Positions 26,174-33,899 of a DNA stretch of 64,000 bases are shown piece after piece; the stretch's first letter is position 1; each line of letters begins with the position of its first letter. The translations under genes were made by a program, and so were the position numbers. Location of the stretch: NCBI RefSeq assembly GCF_001905005.1, contig NZ_LWKZ01000012.1, positions 611,061 through 675,060 of the forward strand. Direction: 5' to 3'. Under the pieces are notes generated by a model, which made no database searches, had not been told where the DNA came from, and saw only the letters and a program-made list of their open reading frames with translations. The stretch is from Streptomyces sp. CB02923 (lineage in GTDB: Bacteria; Actinomycetota; Actinomycetes; Streptomycetales; Streptomycetaceae).

Positions 26174-26479
26174 GTTCTCCTTGAGCACTACCGGGACCTC
26201 CGGTATGACCAGCCGTCTCAGGCTCTCGAACGGGGTTCGGGCTTGGGGCAGGGCTGCCGTGGTCTCCGGCGGTCGCGGTGGTCTTCGCGCAATCGTGTGC
26301 CGTGTGAGCGCTGGAGGGGTGCGTACGGCCAACACACAGCCGCCACGGTCCAGTTCGGCCGCCAGCTGGTCGGCCAGTGCCCCCGGGGCGTCGTCGAGCC
26401 GCTCCGGATGCACCTCGCTGCCCCGGGACGAGACCGCAGTGTCTTCGAACTACCGGGTCCTGACCGGGCGCGACGGCGG
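26174..26479. other. Convergent intergenic region
   Basis: About 300 bases between the TetR stop and the MerR stop. A short hairpin TACCGG-GACCT-CCGGTA (26189-26205) follows the TetR gene and could help terminate it. Nothing else recognised. Confidence 0.4.
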
Positions 26480-26857
26480 TCAGCGGCGGGGCTGGCCGCC
26501 AAGGCCGGCGGGGGTCGCCGTGCCCGCGAGGTACCGGTCGAGCATCTCGCGGCGCTGAGCGATCTGCTGCTCCTGGCGGGCGAGTTCGTCGCGGACCTGC
26601 CGGACGCGGGTCAGGAGTTGTGTGCACTCGCCGGGGGGCGGTGTGGGGGCGGTGCAGGGAAGGATGTCCCGGATGATCTGGGAGGGCAGTCCCGCGCGGT
26701 AGAGGTCCTGGATGAAGGCGACCTGGCGTACGGCTTCCTCGCCGTACTCCCGGTATCCGTTGGGGCGGCGGTCGCTGGAGAGCAGCCCCTGGTTCTCGTA
26801 GTAGCGGAGCGAACGGGTGCTGGCCCCGGTGGCCCTGCTGAGTTCTCCGATGCGCAC
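26480..26857 (-). CDS. MerR-family transcriptional regulator
   Basis: 125 residues with the MerR start MRIGELSRATGASTRSLRYY, the ENQGLL wing (YYENQGLLSSDRRPNGYREY), and a C-terminal coiled coil (ELARQEQQIAQRREMLDRYL). No metal-binding cysteine set is present; the single Cys lies in LPCTAPTPPPGEC, so it is not a classic metal sensor. It is divergent from the SDR gene, with a perfect MerR-type dyad between them. Confidence 0.9.
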   Translation of the reverse strand: MRIGELSRATGASTRSLRYYENQGLLSSDRRPNGYREYGEEAVRQVAFIQDLYRAGLPSQIIRDILPCTAPTPPPGECTQLLTRVRQVRDELARQEQQIAQRREMLDRYLAGTATPAGLGGQPRR

Positions 26858-26890
26858 GCCGTCTCCTCCACCGAGTCCACCGAGTCAGGC

Positions 26891-26920
26891 TTGACATTGA
26901 CGTTAATGTCAAAGTTTACC
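26891..26920 (+). promoter_or_regulatory. MerR-type promoter of the SDR gene
   Basis: The perfect dyad TTGACATT-GACGTT-AATGTCAA spans 26891-26912. It contains a -35 TTGACA and is followed by a weak -10 (TTTACC) with a spacer of 18-19 bp. The long spacer with the dyad between the promoter elements is the architecture MerR proteins use to activate transcription. Confidence 0.75.
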
Positions 26921-26929
26921 GTTCCGGGC

Positions 26930-27718
26930 ATGAAGACGAATGAAGAGGCGAGGCGGCGGACCGCGGTCGTGACCGGCGCCGCGACCGGCATCGGAGCCGC
27001 GATCACCGAGCGGCTGGCCGGGCAGGGCATGCACCTGGTCCTGGTCGCACGGGACGGCGCACGCCTGGAGGCGGCCGCCGAGCGGCTGCGCGCCGAGTAC
27101 GGGGTCCAGGTGTCGACGCCGGCGCTGGACCTGTCGCACCAGGACGCTCCTTCCCGGCTGGCCGAGTGGCTGACGGATGCGGGAACCGAGGTCGACGTAC
27201 TGGTCAACAACGCCGGCGCCAGTTCGCTGGGACCGGTCGCCGACAGCGATCCCGCTCGGGTGCGGCACCTGGTCGATCTCAACGCCGGCGCGGTGGCGGA
27301 GCTGACGGCGCTGCTGCTGCCCGCCATGGTCGCGCGGGGCAGGGGGGCGATCGTCAACATCGCGAGCACCGGTGCGTACGCGCCCGCTCCGTACGCGGCT
27401 GCCTACGCGGCCTCGAAGGCGTTCGTGCTGTCCTTCACCCGGGCGGTGTGGGCCGAGACGAGGTCGACGGGGGTGCGGGTCGTGGCGGTCAGCCCCGGGC
27501 CGACCGCCACCGCGATGAACACCCGGCGCATGCCGGGCAAGCGCGAGCCCGGTGCCGTCGCGGACACCGTCATATCCGCCTTGCGCGGCCGGGGCCCGGC
27601 GATCGTCGACGGCCGTCTCAACGCTGTCCAGACCTTCGTCTTCAGCCGCCTGCTGCCCGCGTCGACGGCCACCCGGATCGCGGAACGATCCCTGCGCAAG
27701 GCGGCACTCGGCAGCTGA
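26930..27718 (+). CDS. Short-chain dehydrogenase/reductase (SDR)
   Basis: 262 residues with the cofactor motif TGAATGIGAAI, the NNAG motif (VLVNNAGASSLG), catalytic Ser in IVNIASTGAYAP, and YAASK. That is a complete classical SDR. The C-terminal SRLLPASTATRIAER is typical of the DltE/YdfG-like SDRs often paired with MerR regulators in Streptomyces. Substrate unknown. ATG 26930 lies 10 bases after the predicted -10, which would make a very short leader; an in-frame ATG at 26906 lies inside the operator and is less likely. Confidence 0.88.
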   Translation: MKTNEEARRRTAVVTGAATGIGAAITERLAGQGMHLVLVARDGARLEAAAERLRAEYGVQVSTPALDLSHQDAPSRLAEWLTDAGTEVDVLVNNAGASSLGPVADSDPARVRHLVDLNAGAVAELTALLLPAMVARGRGAIVNIASTGAYAPAPYAAAYAASKAFVLSFTRAVWAETRSTGVRVVAVSPGPTATAMNTRRMPGKREPGAVADTVISALRGRGPAIVDGRLNAVQTFVFSRLLPASTATRIAERSLRKAALGS

Positions 27719-27755
27719 GGTGCCGCGCTTCTCCGGTGGCGGAGCCGCCGGTGGA

Positions 27756-27844
27756 TGGACCACCCCCGCAGGCACGGGGCCCCCGGGCATCGCGCTCATC
27801 TGGTCCTCCCGGCGGGGGACCACCCCTGCACACACGGGGACCCC
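27756..27844 (-). CRISPR. CRISPR array 3: decayed pair of repeats with one spacer
   Basis: Two degenerate type I-E repeats, at 27757-27784 (GGACCACCCCCGCAGGCACG then GGGCCCCC) and 27817-27844 (GGACCACCCCTGCACACACG then GGGACCCC), are 60 bp apart with a 32-bp spacer. The mutations fall in the hairpin arms. A leader homologous to those of arrays 1 and 2 follows on the right. It is probably no longer processed. Confidence 0.75.
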
Positions 27845-27945
27845 AGGCCGGTACCACCAGCTTCACCCGGCGGAGCGCCGTTTCCCACTCGCTTTCGAGA
27901 ACTCCGGCATTTCGTCCTGCAAAGGGTGTTCGAGGCGGACCAGCC
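27845..27945 (-). promoter_or_regulatory. Leader remnant of CRISPR array 3
   Basis: It matches the array 2 leader over about 95 bases: AGGCCG at the junction, then GGCGGAGCGC, CTTTCGAGAACTCCGGCATT and GTGTTCGAGGCGG. The pair is about three-quarters identical by eye. This shows array 3 is a true CRISPR copy rather than a chance repeat pair. Confidence 0.7.
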
Positions 27946-28043
27946 CGGCTTTCGGGGCTTGAGTTGATGCACGTCGGTGAGGCGGAATATCGGCAGCACG
28001 AGCCTTGTTGCCCGCCATTATTGATCAATAAGGAGGAGGTCCC

Positions 28044-29042
28044 ATGCCTGCGATCCTTCGGCCCCGCGCGTTGCGTTCCGGCGATCTCGTGGTCGTTACC
28101 GCGCCCTCGGGGCAGCTTGAGCCGGGTGAGGAACCATTGCTTGCCCGCGGTGTGGCGATGCTTGAGCGGATGGGTTTTCGCGTGCGGGTCAGCCCGATGG
28201 TCGACCCGGCGCGGAATCGCTGGTGGGCGTCGGGCGCTCCGGCGGAGCAGGCCGATGAACTCAACGTTTTGCTCCGGGACCCGGAGGTGCGGGCCATCGT
28301 CGCGCATACCGGCGGACAGGCGGTCATCGGCTATCTCGATTTGATCGATATGGACGCGATCCGGGCCGACCCCAAACCGATTCTCGGCTATAGCGATATC
28401 TCGCTGCTGCACATGGCATTGCACGCCAGGACCGGCCTCGTCGGCTTTCACGCCGACATCGCCACCCACGGTTTCGGCAGCGACTGGTACACGCTGGGCG
28501 ACCAGGCCCGACGCTCCGAGCTCGTCGACCTCTACACCCGTGTGCTCACCAAGGCCGAGGCCCCGGGCGTACTGCCGGCGATGGGGGCCTGGGGAACCTG
28601 GCGGCCGGGCCGCGCGCAGGGACCGCTGTTCGGCGGTTTGCTGAACCGCCTGGTCCTGCTGCAGGCGACGCCGTTCGCGCCGGCCGCCGAACAGTTCGAC
28701 GGCGCCGTGTTGTTCTGGGAGGAGTTGCAGCGGCCGGTCTCGCGGATCTGGAACGACCTGCACACCTTGCGGCTGTCCGGAGTGCTGGACCGGATCGCGG
28801 GCATGGTGGTCGGCATCCCGACCGAGGTCACGCCCCACGAGGGTGGCGGAGAGCGCGCGGAGCTGCGCGACGTGGTGCTCGATGTCCTGGGACAGCGTGA
28901 CATCCCGGTCCTCGCCCAGGTCGACTTCGGCCACACCTCGCCGAACTTGCCGCTGCCCATCGGCGTCCGCGCGGACGTGGACGCGGACAACCGGACGCTG
29001 TCCCTGCTTGAGGCGGCGGTCGCTGAGAGCGGAGGAGAGTGA
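28044..29042 (+). CDS. S66-family peptidase (LD-carboxypeptidase/MccF-like)
   Basis: 332 residues of the S66 serine peptidase family. Members either trim murein tetrapeptides (LdcA) or inactivate microcin-type peptidyl nucleotides (MccF). The nucleophile serine sits in LGYSDISLLHMAL near residue 117. The WEE glutamate is in VLFWEELQRPVSR, and the His is in DFGHTSPNLPLPIG. The opening RSGDLVVVTAPSGQLEPGEE is standard. ATG 28044 has AAGGAGGAGG 4-7 bases upstream, one of the strongest ribosome sites in the window. It stands alone next to array 3, so a murein or antibiotic-peptide role cannot be decided. Confidence 0.87.
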   Translation: MPAILRPRALRSGDLVVVTAPSGQLEPGEEPLLARGVAMLERMGFRVRVSPMVDPARNRWWASGAPAEQADELNVLLRDPEVRAIVAHTGGQAVIGYLDLIDMDAIRADPKPILGYSDISLLHMALHARTGLVGFHADIATHGFGSDWYTLGDQARRSELVDLYTRVLTKAEAPGVLPAMGAWGTWRPGRAQGPLFGGLLNRLVLLQATPFAPAAEQFDGAVLFWEELQRPVSRIWNDLHTLRLSGVLDRIAGMVVGIPTEVTPHEGGGERAELRDVVLDVLGQRDIPVLAQVDFGHTSPNLPLPIGVRADVDADNRTLSLLEAAVAESGGE

Positions 29043-29048
29043 AGAGCG

Positions 29049-29100
29049 GAGAGCTGAGAGCCGAGAGCCGAGAGCCGAGAGCCGAGAGCTGAGAGCTGAG
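29049..29100. repeat. 7-bp tandem repeat GAGAGC(C/T)
   Basis: Seven consecutive copies of GAGAGCY plus three bases, starting 7 bases after the stop of the S66 peptidase gene. Units 2-5 are GAGAGCC and the outer ones GAGAGCT. Confidence 0.9.
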
Positions 29101-29175
29101 TTCTGTCGGACATCGGCGTGCGCCCGGACGGAGGGCTGTGACCTGTCGTGTTCCGCACTCACGACGGCCTGTAGG

Positions 29176-29458
29176 CCCTGGCGGCGGACGGCATCGAGGC
29201 GGCCGGTTTCACCGCCGGCCTGTCCCGGCCCGCCGAGGTGCCCGCGCTGATCGCCGGTATCCGCGACCGCTTCGGCCGTATCGACGTGGTCGGGCACGGG
29301 TCGTCTGACCACCGACGTCACGACAGTCCACCCCATGCCCCGGCTCAGCGGCCTGGCCCCATCGGCGCCGCCGCCCGCAACTCCCTCCACTCCCTCCACG
29401 GTGAACTGGCCGACCTGGGCATCTACGCCGGCACCCGCTCCGTCGGGGCGGCGCGTCG
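29176..29458 (+). pseudogene. Short-chain dehydrogenase remnant
   Basis: Fragments of an SDR can be read in pieces: LAADGIEAAGFTAGLSRPAE and DRFGRIDVVGHG, then after disruption AARNSLHSLHGELADLGIYA. These correspond to the cofactor-domain middle and the helix after the catalytic site. The start, NNAG and YxxxK are missing. The remnant ends at the stop of the convergent TetR gene. Confidence 0.55.
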
Positions 29459-29464
29459 ATCACC

Positions 29465-30139
29465 TTACGACGGTCCCGTCGGCGGGCCCCCGGCTTCGGT
29501 GTCCGGTGCCGCCACGGTCGAGGCGGCGTGCAGGAGCTGCTCGATGCCGAACCGGAAGCGTGCCTCGAAGTCGACCGACATGAAGTCGTCCAGCGTCGAG
29601 TCCAGCGCCGGGAAGTGGTGTTCGGCCACGTGGGCGCGCAGGCGGCCGCGCTGGTCGGCGGGTGCCGCCTGTTCCTCCTGGACGAGGCCCAGGGTGAAGT
29701 AGAAGAGGTTCCAGGCCGTCCATGCGGCCGTCCTGTGGGTGGGGCAGCCGCGCAGGAGGGCGGTCACCAGGCGGTCGGTGAAGGCGAGGGTCTGCGGTTC
29801 CGCGGGAAAGGTGCCCGCGACGAGCAGGGCGCCGTCCCGGTGCCGGAGCATGGCCCGGCGTAGCCGCCCCAGCAGTTCGGCCGCCTGATCGTGCCAGTCC
29901 TCGGGCAGGTCTGCCAGGTCGACTTCCCCGAGCACGGCCTCGGCCATGGTGTCCATGAGCCGGTCCTTGGTGCGGATGTGCCACATGACGGTGTTCATGC
30001 TGACGCCCAGCTCGGCCGCGATGGCCCGGGTGGAGAGCTTGGCGACGCCGCCCCGGTCGAGTACGTCGAACGCCGCGCCGACCACGTGGTCGAGGGTGAT
30101 CCCGACCTTGGTGCGGGCGGCGGCTTGTTTCTTGGTCAC
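29465..30139 (-). CDS. TetR-family repressor (TetR_C type)
   Basis: 224 residues. The N-terminal helix-turn-helix STRAIAAELGVSMNTVMWHIRTKDRL is close to that of the tetracycline repressor itself (the W-H-I/V-R-N/T-K form), and the C-terminal domain is of the TetR_C type. The GTG start lies inside the first of two operator-like repeats. The gene is divergent from an FAD monooxygenase that resembles drug-inactivating enzymes, so it probably represses that operon and itself until a ligand binds. Confidence 0.88.
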   Translation of the reverse strand: MTKKQAAARTKVGITLDHVVGAAFDVLDRGGVAKLSTRAIAAELGVSMNTVMWHIRTKDRLMDTMAEAVLGEVDLADLPEDWHDQAAELLGRLRRAMLRHRDGALLVAGTFPAEPQTLAFTDRLVTALLRGCPTHRTAAWTAWNLFYFTLGLVQEEQAAPADQRGRLRAHVAEHHFPALDSTLDDFMSVDFEARFRFGIEQLLHAASTVAAPDTEAGGPPTGPS

Positions 30140-30186
30140 TGATCGAGTATATCTGACACCGGCATTTCACTTGGTCAGTGATAGAG
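30131..30186. promoter_or_regulatory. tetO-like operators between tetR-type gene and monooxygenase
   Basis: Two copies of CTTGGTCA(C/G)TGAT lie at 30131-30142 and 30170-30181. The second continues as TCAGTGATAGAGA, the right half of the classical tet operator. The core TCACTGA at copy 1 and TCAGTGA at copy 2 are inverted relative to each other. Confidence 0.65.
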
Positions 30187-30195
30187 AGGTGTGGC

Positions 30196-31791
30196 ATGAG
30201 CGAAAGTGTCGTCATCGTCGGCGGCGGACCGACGGGCATGTGGCTGGCCTGCGAGCTGCGTCTGGCCGGGGTCCGCACGGTGGTCCTGGAGCAGGACCGG
30301 GAGATCGACCCGCATTCCCGGGCGCTGACGGTGCACGCCCGCACGATCGAGACCTTCGCGCTCCGCGGCGCGCATCAGGACCTGTTGGCGGAAGGCGGCC
30401 GGATACCCAGCGGACATTTCGCGGTCCTCGACGACCGCCTCGACTTCCGGGAGCTGGACACCGACTTCCCGTACACGCTCACGATCCCGCAGGCGCGCAC
30501 GACGGAACTGCTCCGGCAGCGCGCCGTGGCAATGGGCGCGGATGTCCGTCTCGGACACCAGGTGACCGGCTGCGTGGACACCGGCGGCACGGTGACCGTG
30601 TCGGTCGACGGGCCGGAGGGCGCGTACGGGCTCGACGCCGCGTACGTCGTCGGGTGCGACGGCACGCGCAGCGTGGTGCGCCGGTGCGCGGGGATCGAGT
30701 TCGAGGGGACCCGGTTCACCGCGCTGGGGGCACTCGGCGACGTGGTGCTCGACGACCCGCCGCCCGGCCCGGTCACGAGCAGGTGGACGACGCGGGGCAC
30801 GTTCATGCTCGTCCCGCTGTCCGGGGGCCGGCACCGGATCGTGGTGCACTCGCCCGAGGACCTGCGCGAGGACTGGCCGGGCGAACTCACCCTGGAGGAA
30901 CTCCGTGAGCGGGTGCTGCGCATCACCGGCACGGACTACGGGATGCACAGTCCTTCCTGGCTGTCCCGCTACAGCAACACGAGCCGCGTGGCACGGCTCT
31001 ACCGCAAGGACCGGGTCCTGCTGGCGGGTGACGCGGCCCATCAGCACATGCCGATGGGCGGTGTCGGGCTGAACGTGGGCGTGCAGGACGCGATGAATCT
31101 CGGCTGGAAGCTGGCGGCGGCCGTGAGCGGCCGGGCGGGGGAGGGGCTGCTCGACACCTACCACCGGGAGCGGCATCCGGTGGGGGACGACACGATCGAG
31201 CACACCCAGGCGCAGACCGCGATCATGTCGGACTTCTCACCGCAGGGAACCGCGCTGCGGTCCCTGCTGGGAAAGCTGATCGCGGAACGGCCGCAGCTCA
31301 ACGACGCCCTCGCGCAGCGTCTGTCCGGGTTGTCGGTGACGTACTCCCTGCCCGGTCAGCGCCACCCGCTCGCGGGCTGCCGGGCACCGAACCTGAGGCT
31401 GTCGGACACGGAACGCCTCTTCGACCTCCTCCGGGACGGGCGCCCCGTACTCATCGACTTCGCGCGCGTCGACGGCTTTGGTGCCGACGGCCTCTCTCCC
31501 GACGGCCTCTCTCCCGACGGCCTCTCTCCCGACGGCCTCTCTCCCGACGGCCTCTCTCCCGACGGCCTCTCACCCGACGGCACCGCCGCCGCCCGCCTCA
31601 ACCGGTACCGGTGCCCGCGGCCGGCCGAGCAGTCCCGCGCGGCGTGGGCCGGTGTCAGCGCCGCCCTGATCAGGCCGGACGGGTACGTCGGGTGGGCGTC
31701 GGACGAGACCGCCCCGGCTGCTCTCGCGATCGAGGCCGCGAACGCCGTCGCCGCTCTGCACCACCCGCAGCCCGAAGGGAAGCACGCATGA
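30196..31791 (+). CDS. FAD-dependent aromatic monooxygenase (PHBH-type)
   Basis: A group A flavoprotein hydroxylase of 531 residues. It has the N-terminal FAD motif VVIVGGGPTGMWLACELRLA, the central DG motif (YVVGCDGTRSVVR), and the GD motif RVLLAGDAAHQHMPMGG with GLNVGVQDAMNLGWKLA. A thioredoxin-like C-terminal domain follows, as in RdmE/MhpA/Rox-like enzymes. Such enzymes hydroxylate polyketides or inactivate rifampicin and tetracycline. ATG 30196 follows GAGAGG. The gene is first in a coupled operon with RidA and an MFS pump under TetR control, which favours a drug-modification role. A 15-bp tandem repeat lengthens the C-terminal part. Confidence 0.87.
   Translation: MSESVVIVGGGPTGMWLACELRLAGVRTVVLEQDREIDPHSRALTVHARTIETFALRGAHQDLLAEGGRIPSGHFAVLDDRLDFRELDTDFPYTLTIPQARTTELLRQRAVAMGADVRLGHQVTGCVDTGGTVTVSVDGPEGAYGLDAAYVVGCDGTRSVVRRCAGIEFEGTRFTALGALGDVVLDDPPPGPVTSRWTTRGTFMLVPLSGGRHRIVVHSPEDLREDWPGELTLEELRERVLRITGTDYGMHSPSWLSRYSNTSRVARLYRKDRVLLAGDAAHQHMPMGGVGLNVGVQDAMNLGWKLAAAVSGRAGEGLLDTYHRERHPVGDDTIEHTQAQTAIMSDFSPQGTALRSLLGKLIAERPQLNDALAQRLSGLSVTYSLPGQRHPLAGCRAPNLRLSDTERLFDLLRDGRPVLIDFARVDGFGADGLSPDGLSPDGLSPDGLSPDGLSPDGLSPDGTAAARLNRYRCPRPAEQSRAAWAGVSAALIRPDGYVGWASDETAPAALAIEAANAVAALHHPQPEGKHA
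31486..31575 (+). repeat. 15-bp tandem repeat encoding (DGLSP)6
   Basis: Five identical copies of GACGGCCTCTCTCCC plus a sixth with one change, in frame within the monooxygenase gene. They insert six Asp-Gly-Leu-Ser-Pro pentapeptides into the C-terminal domain, between residues of the thioredoxin-like fold. Copy number is likely to vary between strains. Confidence 0.95.
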
Positions 31792-32198
31792 TTCACCGCA
31801 TCGAACCGGACGCTGTCTTCGGCCTTCCGGACCTCGTCAGCCAGGTGTCGGTCCCGGCCGGGCTCGGTCTGGCGTTCATCAGCGGGCAGGTGGCCTGGGA
31901 CGAGGAGGGCCGCGTCGTCGGGGAGGGCGATCACGTGGCGCAGGCCGCGCAGGTGGCCCACCGTATCGACCGCCTGCTCGACGCCCTCGGCGCACAGCGG
32001 CAGGACATCGTCAAAGAAACCGTCTACGTCGTGGACCACGAGCCACGTCTGATCCCGGGCATTCTGGGCACCCTGCACGGTTCGCCGCCGCCCTCGTCCA
32101 CCCTGGTGGGTGTGGCGAAGCTGTTCGCCCCGGAGTTCCTGATCGAGGTCGAGTGCGTGGTCGCCTTGCCGGACGGAGAGCAGGGGTTCCCGCGGTGA
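31788..32198 (+). CDS. RidA-family (YjgF/YER057c) protein
   Basis: 136 residues of the RidA superfamily, which hydrolyses reactive enamine/imine intermediates or acts in related pathways. Family features are the opening SQVSVPAGLGLAFISGQVAW, then DIVKETVYVVDHEPR, and the C-terminal PSSTLVGVAKLFAPEFLIEVE; the arginine that binds carboxylates in true RidA (usually in the R of YxxR) is not obvious. The ATG overlaps the monooxygenase stop (ATGA) and its own stop overlaps the MFS GTG, so the three are translated together. Confidence 0.88.
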   Translation: MIHRIEPDAVFGLPDLVSQVSVPAGLGLAFISGQVAWDEEGRVVGEGDHVAQAAQVAHRIDRLLDALGAQRQDIVKETVYVVDHEPRLIPGILGTLHGSPPPSSTLVGVAKLFAPEFLIEVECVVALPDGEQGFPR

Positions 32199-33841
32199 CC
32201 GGCACCGGGCAGGCCGCGGTCCGTCCCGTCCGGGCGCTGTTCGCGCTCACGCTGACGGTTTCCGCGGTGCTGCTGGGCAGCACCATCCTCAACGTGGCAC
32301 TCCCCACGATGCAGAACGACCTCGGTGCGAGCACCACGGAACAGCAGTGGTTCCTGAACGCCTACACCCTCACCTTCGCCGGATTCCTGCCGGTGGCGGG
32401 AAGCGCCGGTGACCGGTTCGGCCTGAAGCGCGTGCTGGCCTGGGGAACGGCGGCCTTCGCCCTGACGACGTCGGTGGCCGGGTTCCTCGATTCGTCGCTC
32501 GGCATCATCGTCGTGCGTGCGCTCATGGGCGTGGCCGCGGCCACGATCATGCCCGCCACCCTCGCGGTGATCCTGCGGATCTTCCCGGCCGAACGACGGG
32601 CCCGAGCCATCGCCTCATGGGCGGCGGCCTCGGGTCTGTCCCTCTCGCTCGGCCCGCTCCTGGGGGGAGCGCTGCTGAGCGCGGGCCTGTGGTGGGGCTC
32701 CGTTCTCGAACTCGTGGCGCTGTTCGCCCTCCTCGGCCTCGCGGCGACCTGGGCATGGATCCCGCAGACGCCGGGGATCCCGCAGGCGCCGGGGATCCCG
32801 CAGGCGCCGGGGATCCCGCAGACGTCGGCGAGCGGCGCCGGAGGACTGCGCGTGATGCCCGTGGCCGCGTCCTTGGCAGGCATCGGCCTGCTCGTCTTCG
32901 GAGTGGTGCACGCCACCGGCGACGGCTGGGCCTACGTCGGTACGTGGCTGCCCGCGACGGCCGGTCTGGCCGTACTGGCCGGCCTCGTCCTGTCCGAGGC
33001 GCGGCACCGCGAGCCACTCCTGGACGTCGGCCTCTTCAAGCATGCCTCGTTCACCGTCGCCGCGGTGGCCCTGACACTCGGCTCCTTCGTCGTCTTCGGC
33101 TATCTGTACTTCACCACCTTCTACCTCCAACTGGTGCGCGGCCATTCCCCGTTGGAGACGGGGCTGCTCTTCATTCCGCTGTCGGCGGGGCTGGTGGCCG
33201 GAGCCCCGCTCTCGCAGCGGGTGGCGGAACGGTTCGGCGCCCGGACGACGATCGCCACCGGCATCACCCTCATGGCCGCGGCGTTCGCCGGTGTGACCGG
33301 GCTGGGCGCCCACACCGGTCCCGCCTGGTTCGTCGTGGACGCGTTCGCCCTGCAACTCGGCTTCGCGCTCGTCCTGGCGCCCGGCACGACACTGGCCTCC
33401 GCCTCCGTACCCACCGACCGCGCGGGGGCGGGATCGGCGCTGCTGAACACCCTCCGCCAGCTCGGCAGCGCGCTCGGCGTCGCGGTCCTCGGGTCGGTCC
33501 TGTGGTCCCGGTACTCGGGCATGATGGGCGACCGGCTGGCCGACGCCCCGGCGGGCATCCGGTCGGCCGCGGCGGAGTCGCTCGCCTCGGCCCTGGCCAC
33601 GGGCGACCCCGCGGCGACGCAGGCCGCCGTACCGACGTTCCTCAGCGCCATGCACACGACGACGCTCGTCGCCGCCGGGGTGTGCGGGATCGCCCTGCTC
33701 GTCACGCTGTTCACGGGCGCGTCCCGCCGGACCGGGACCGTTGGCCCGCAGACACCGGCACGGGAACGGGGACGGGGACGGGAGTGGGAACGGGAGCGGG
33801 GACGGGGACGGGAACGGATGCGCTCCGGCTTCCGTGCATGA
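32195..33841 (+). CDS. MFS drug-efflux transporter, DHA2 type (14 TM)
   Basis: 548 residues of a 14-helix proton-driven multidrug exporter. The first helices carry VLLGSTILNVALPTMQNDLG and the loop 2-3 motif GSAGDRFGLKRVLAWG. Motif C-like glycine/proline positions appear in ASGLSLSLGPLLGG. It is coupled to RidA and the monooxygenase, so the cassette looks like modify-and-export resistance or a small catabolic unit. Two low-complexity parts are unusual: IPQ(T/A)PG hexapeptide repeats in the central loop, and an Arg/Gly/Glu-rich tail from hexanucleotide repeats. GTG 32195 overlaps the preceding stop. Confidence 0.9.
   Translation: MTGTGQAAVRPVRALFALTLTVSAVLLGSTILNVALPTMQNDLGASTTEQQWFLNAYTLTFAGFLPVAGSAGDRFGLKRVLAWGTAAFALTTSVAGFLDSSLGIIVVRALMGVAAATIMPATLAVILRIFPAERRARAIASWAAASGLSLSLGPLLGGALLSAGLWWGSVLELVALFALLGLAATWAWIPQTPGIPQAPGIPQAPGIPQTSASGAGGLRVMPVAASLAGIGLLVFGVVHATGDGWAYVGTWLPATAGLAVLAGLVLSEARHREPLLDVGLFKHASFTVAAVALTLGSFVVFGYLYFTTFYLQLVRGHSPLETGLLFIPLSAGLVAGAPLSQRVAERFGARTTIATGITLMAAAFAGVTGLGAHTGPAWFVVDAFALQLGFALVLAPGTTLASASVPTDRAGAGSALLNTLRQLGSALGVAVLGSVLWSRYSGMMGDRLADAPAGIRSAAAESLASALATGDPAATQAAVPTFLSAMHTTTLVAAGVCGIALLVTLFTGASRRTGTVGPQTPARERGRGREWERERGRGRERMRSGFRA
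32759..32824 (+). repeat. 18-bp tandem repeat encoding (IPQxPG)3
   Basis: Three full copies plus a partial fourth of an 18-bp unit (ATCCCGCAGRCGCCGGGG), in frame inside the MFS gene, in the cytoplasmic loop region between the two halves. Confidence 0.92.
33761..33817 (+). repeat. 6-bp repeat tract GGGRNC at the 3' end of the MFS gene
   Basis: About nine imperfect copies of CGGGAACG/CGGGGACG-type hexamers in frame. They encode the tail ERGRGREWERERGRGRER. The reading frame ends 24 bases later. Confidence 0.85.
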
Positions 33842-33899
33842 CGCCGAAGCGGACCGAACTCCCCGATGTTCCCCGCCCGTCGGAGACGCGGGGGAGGGC

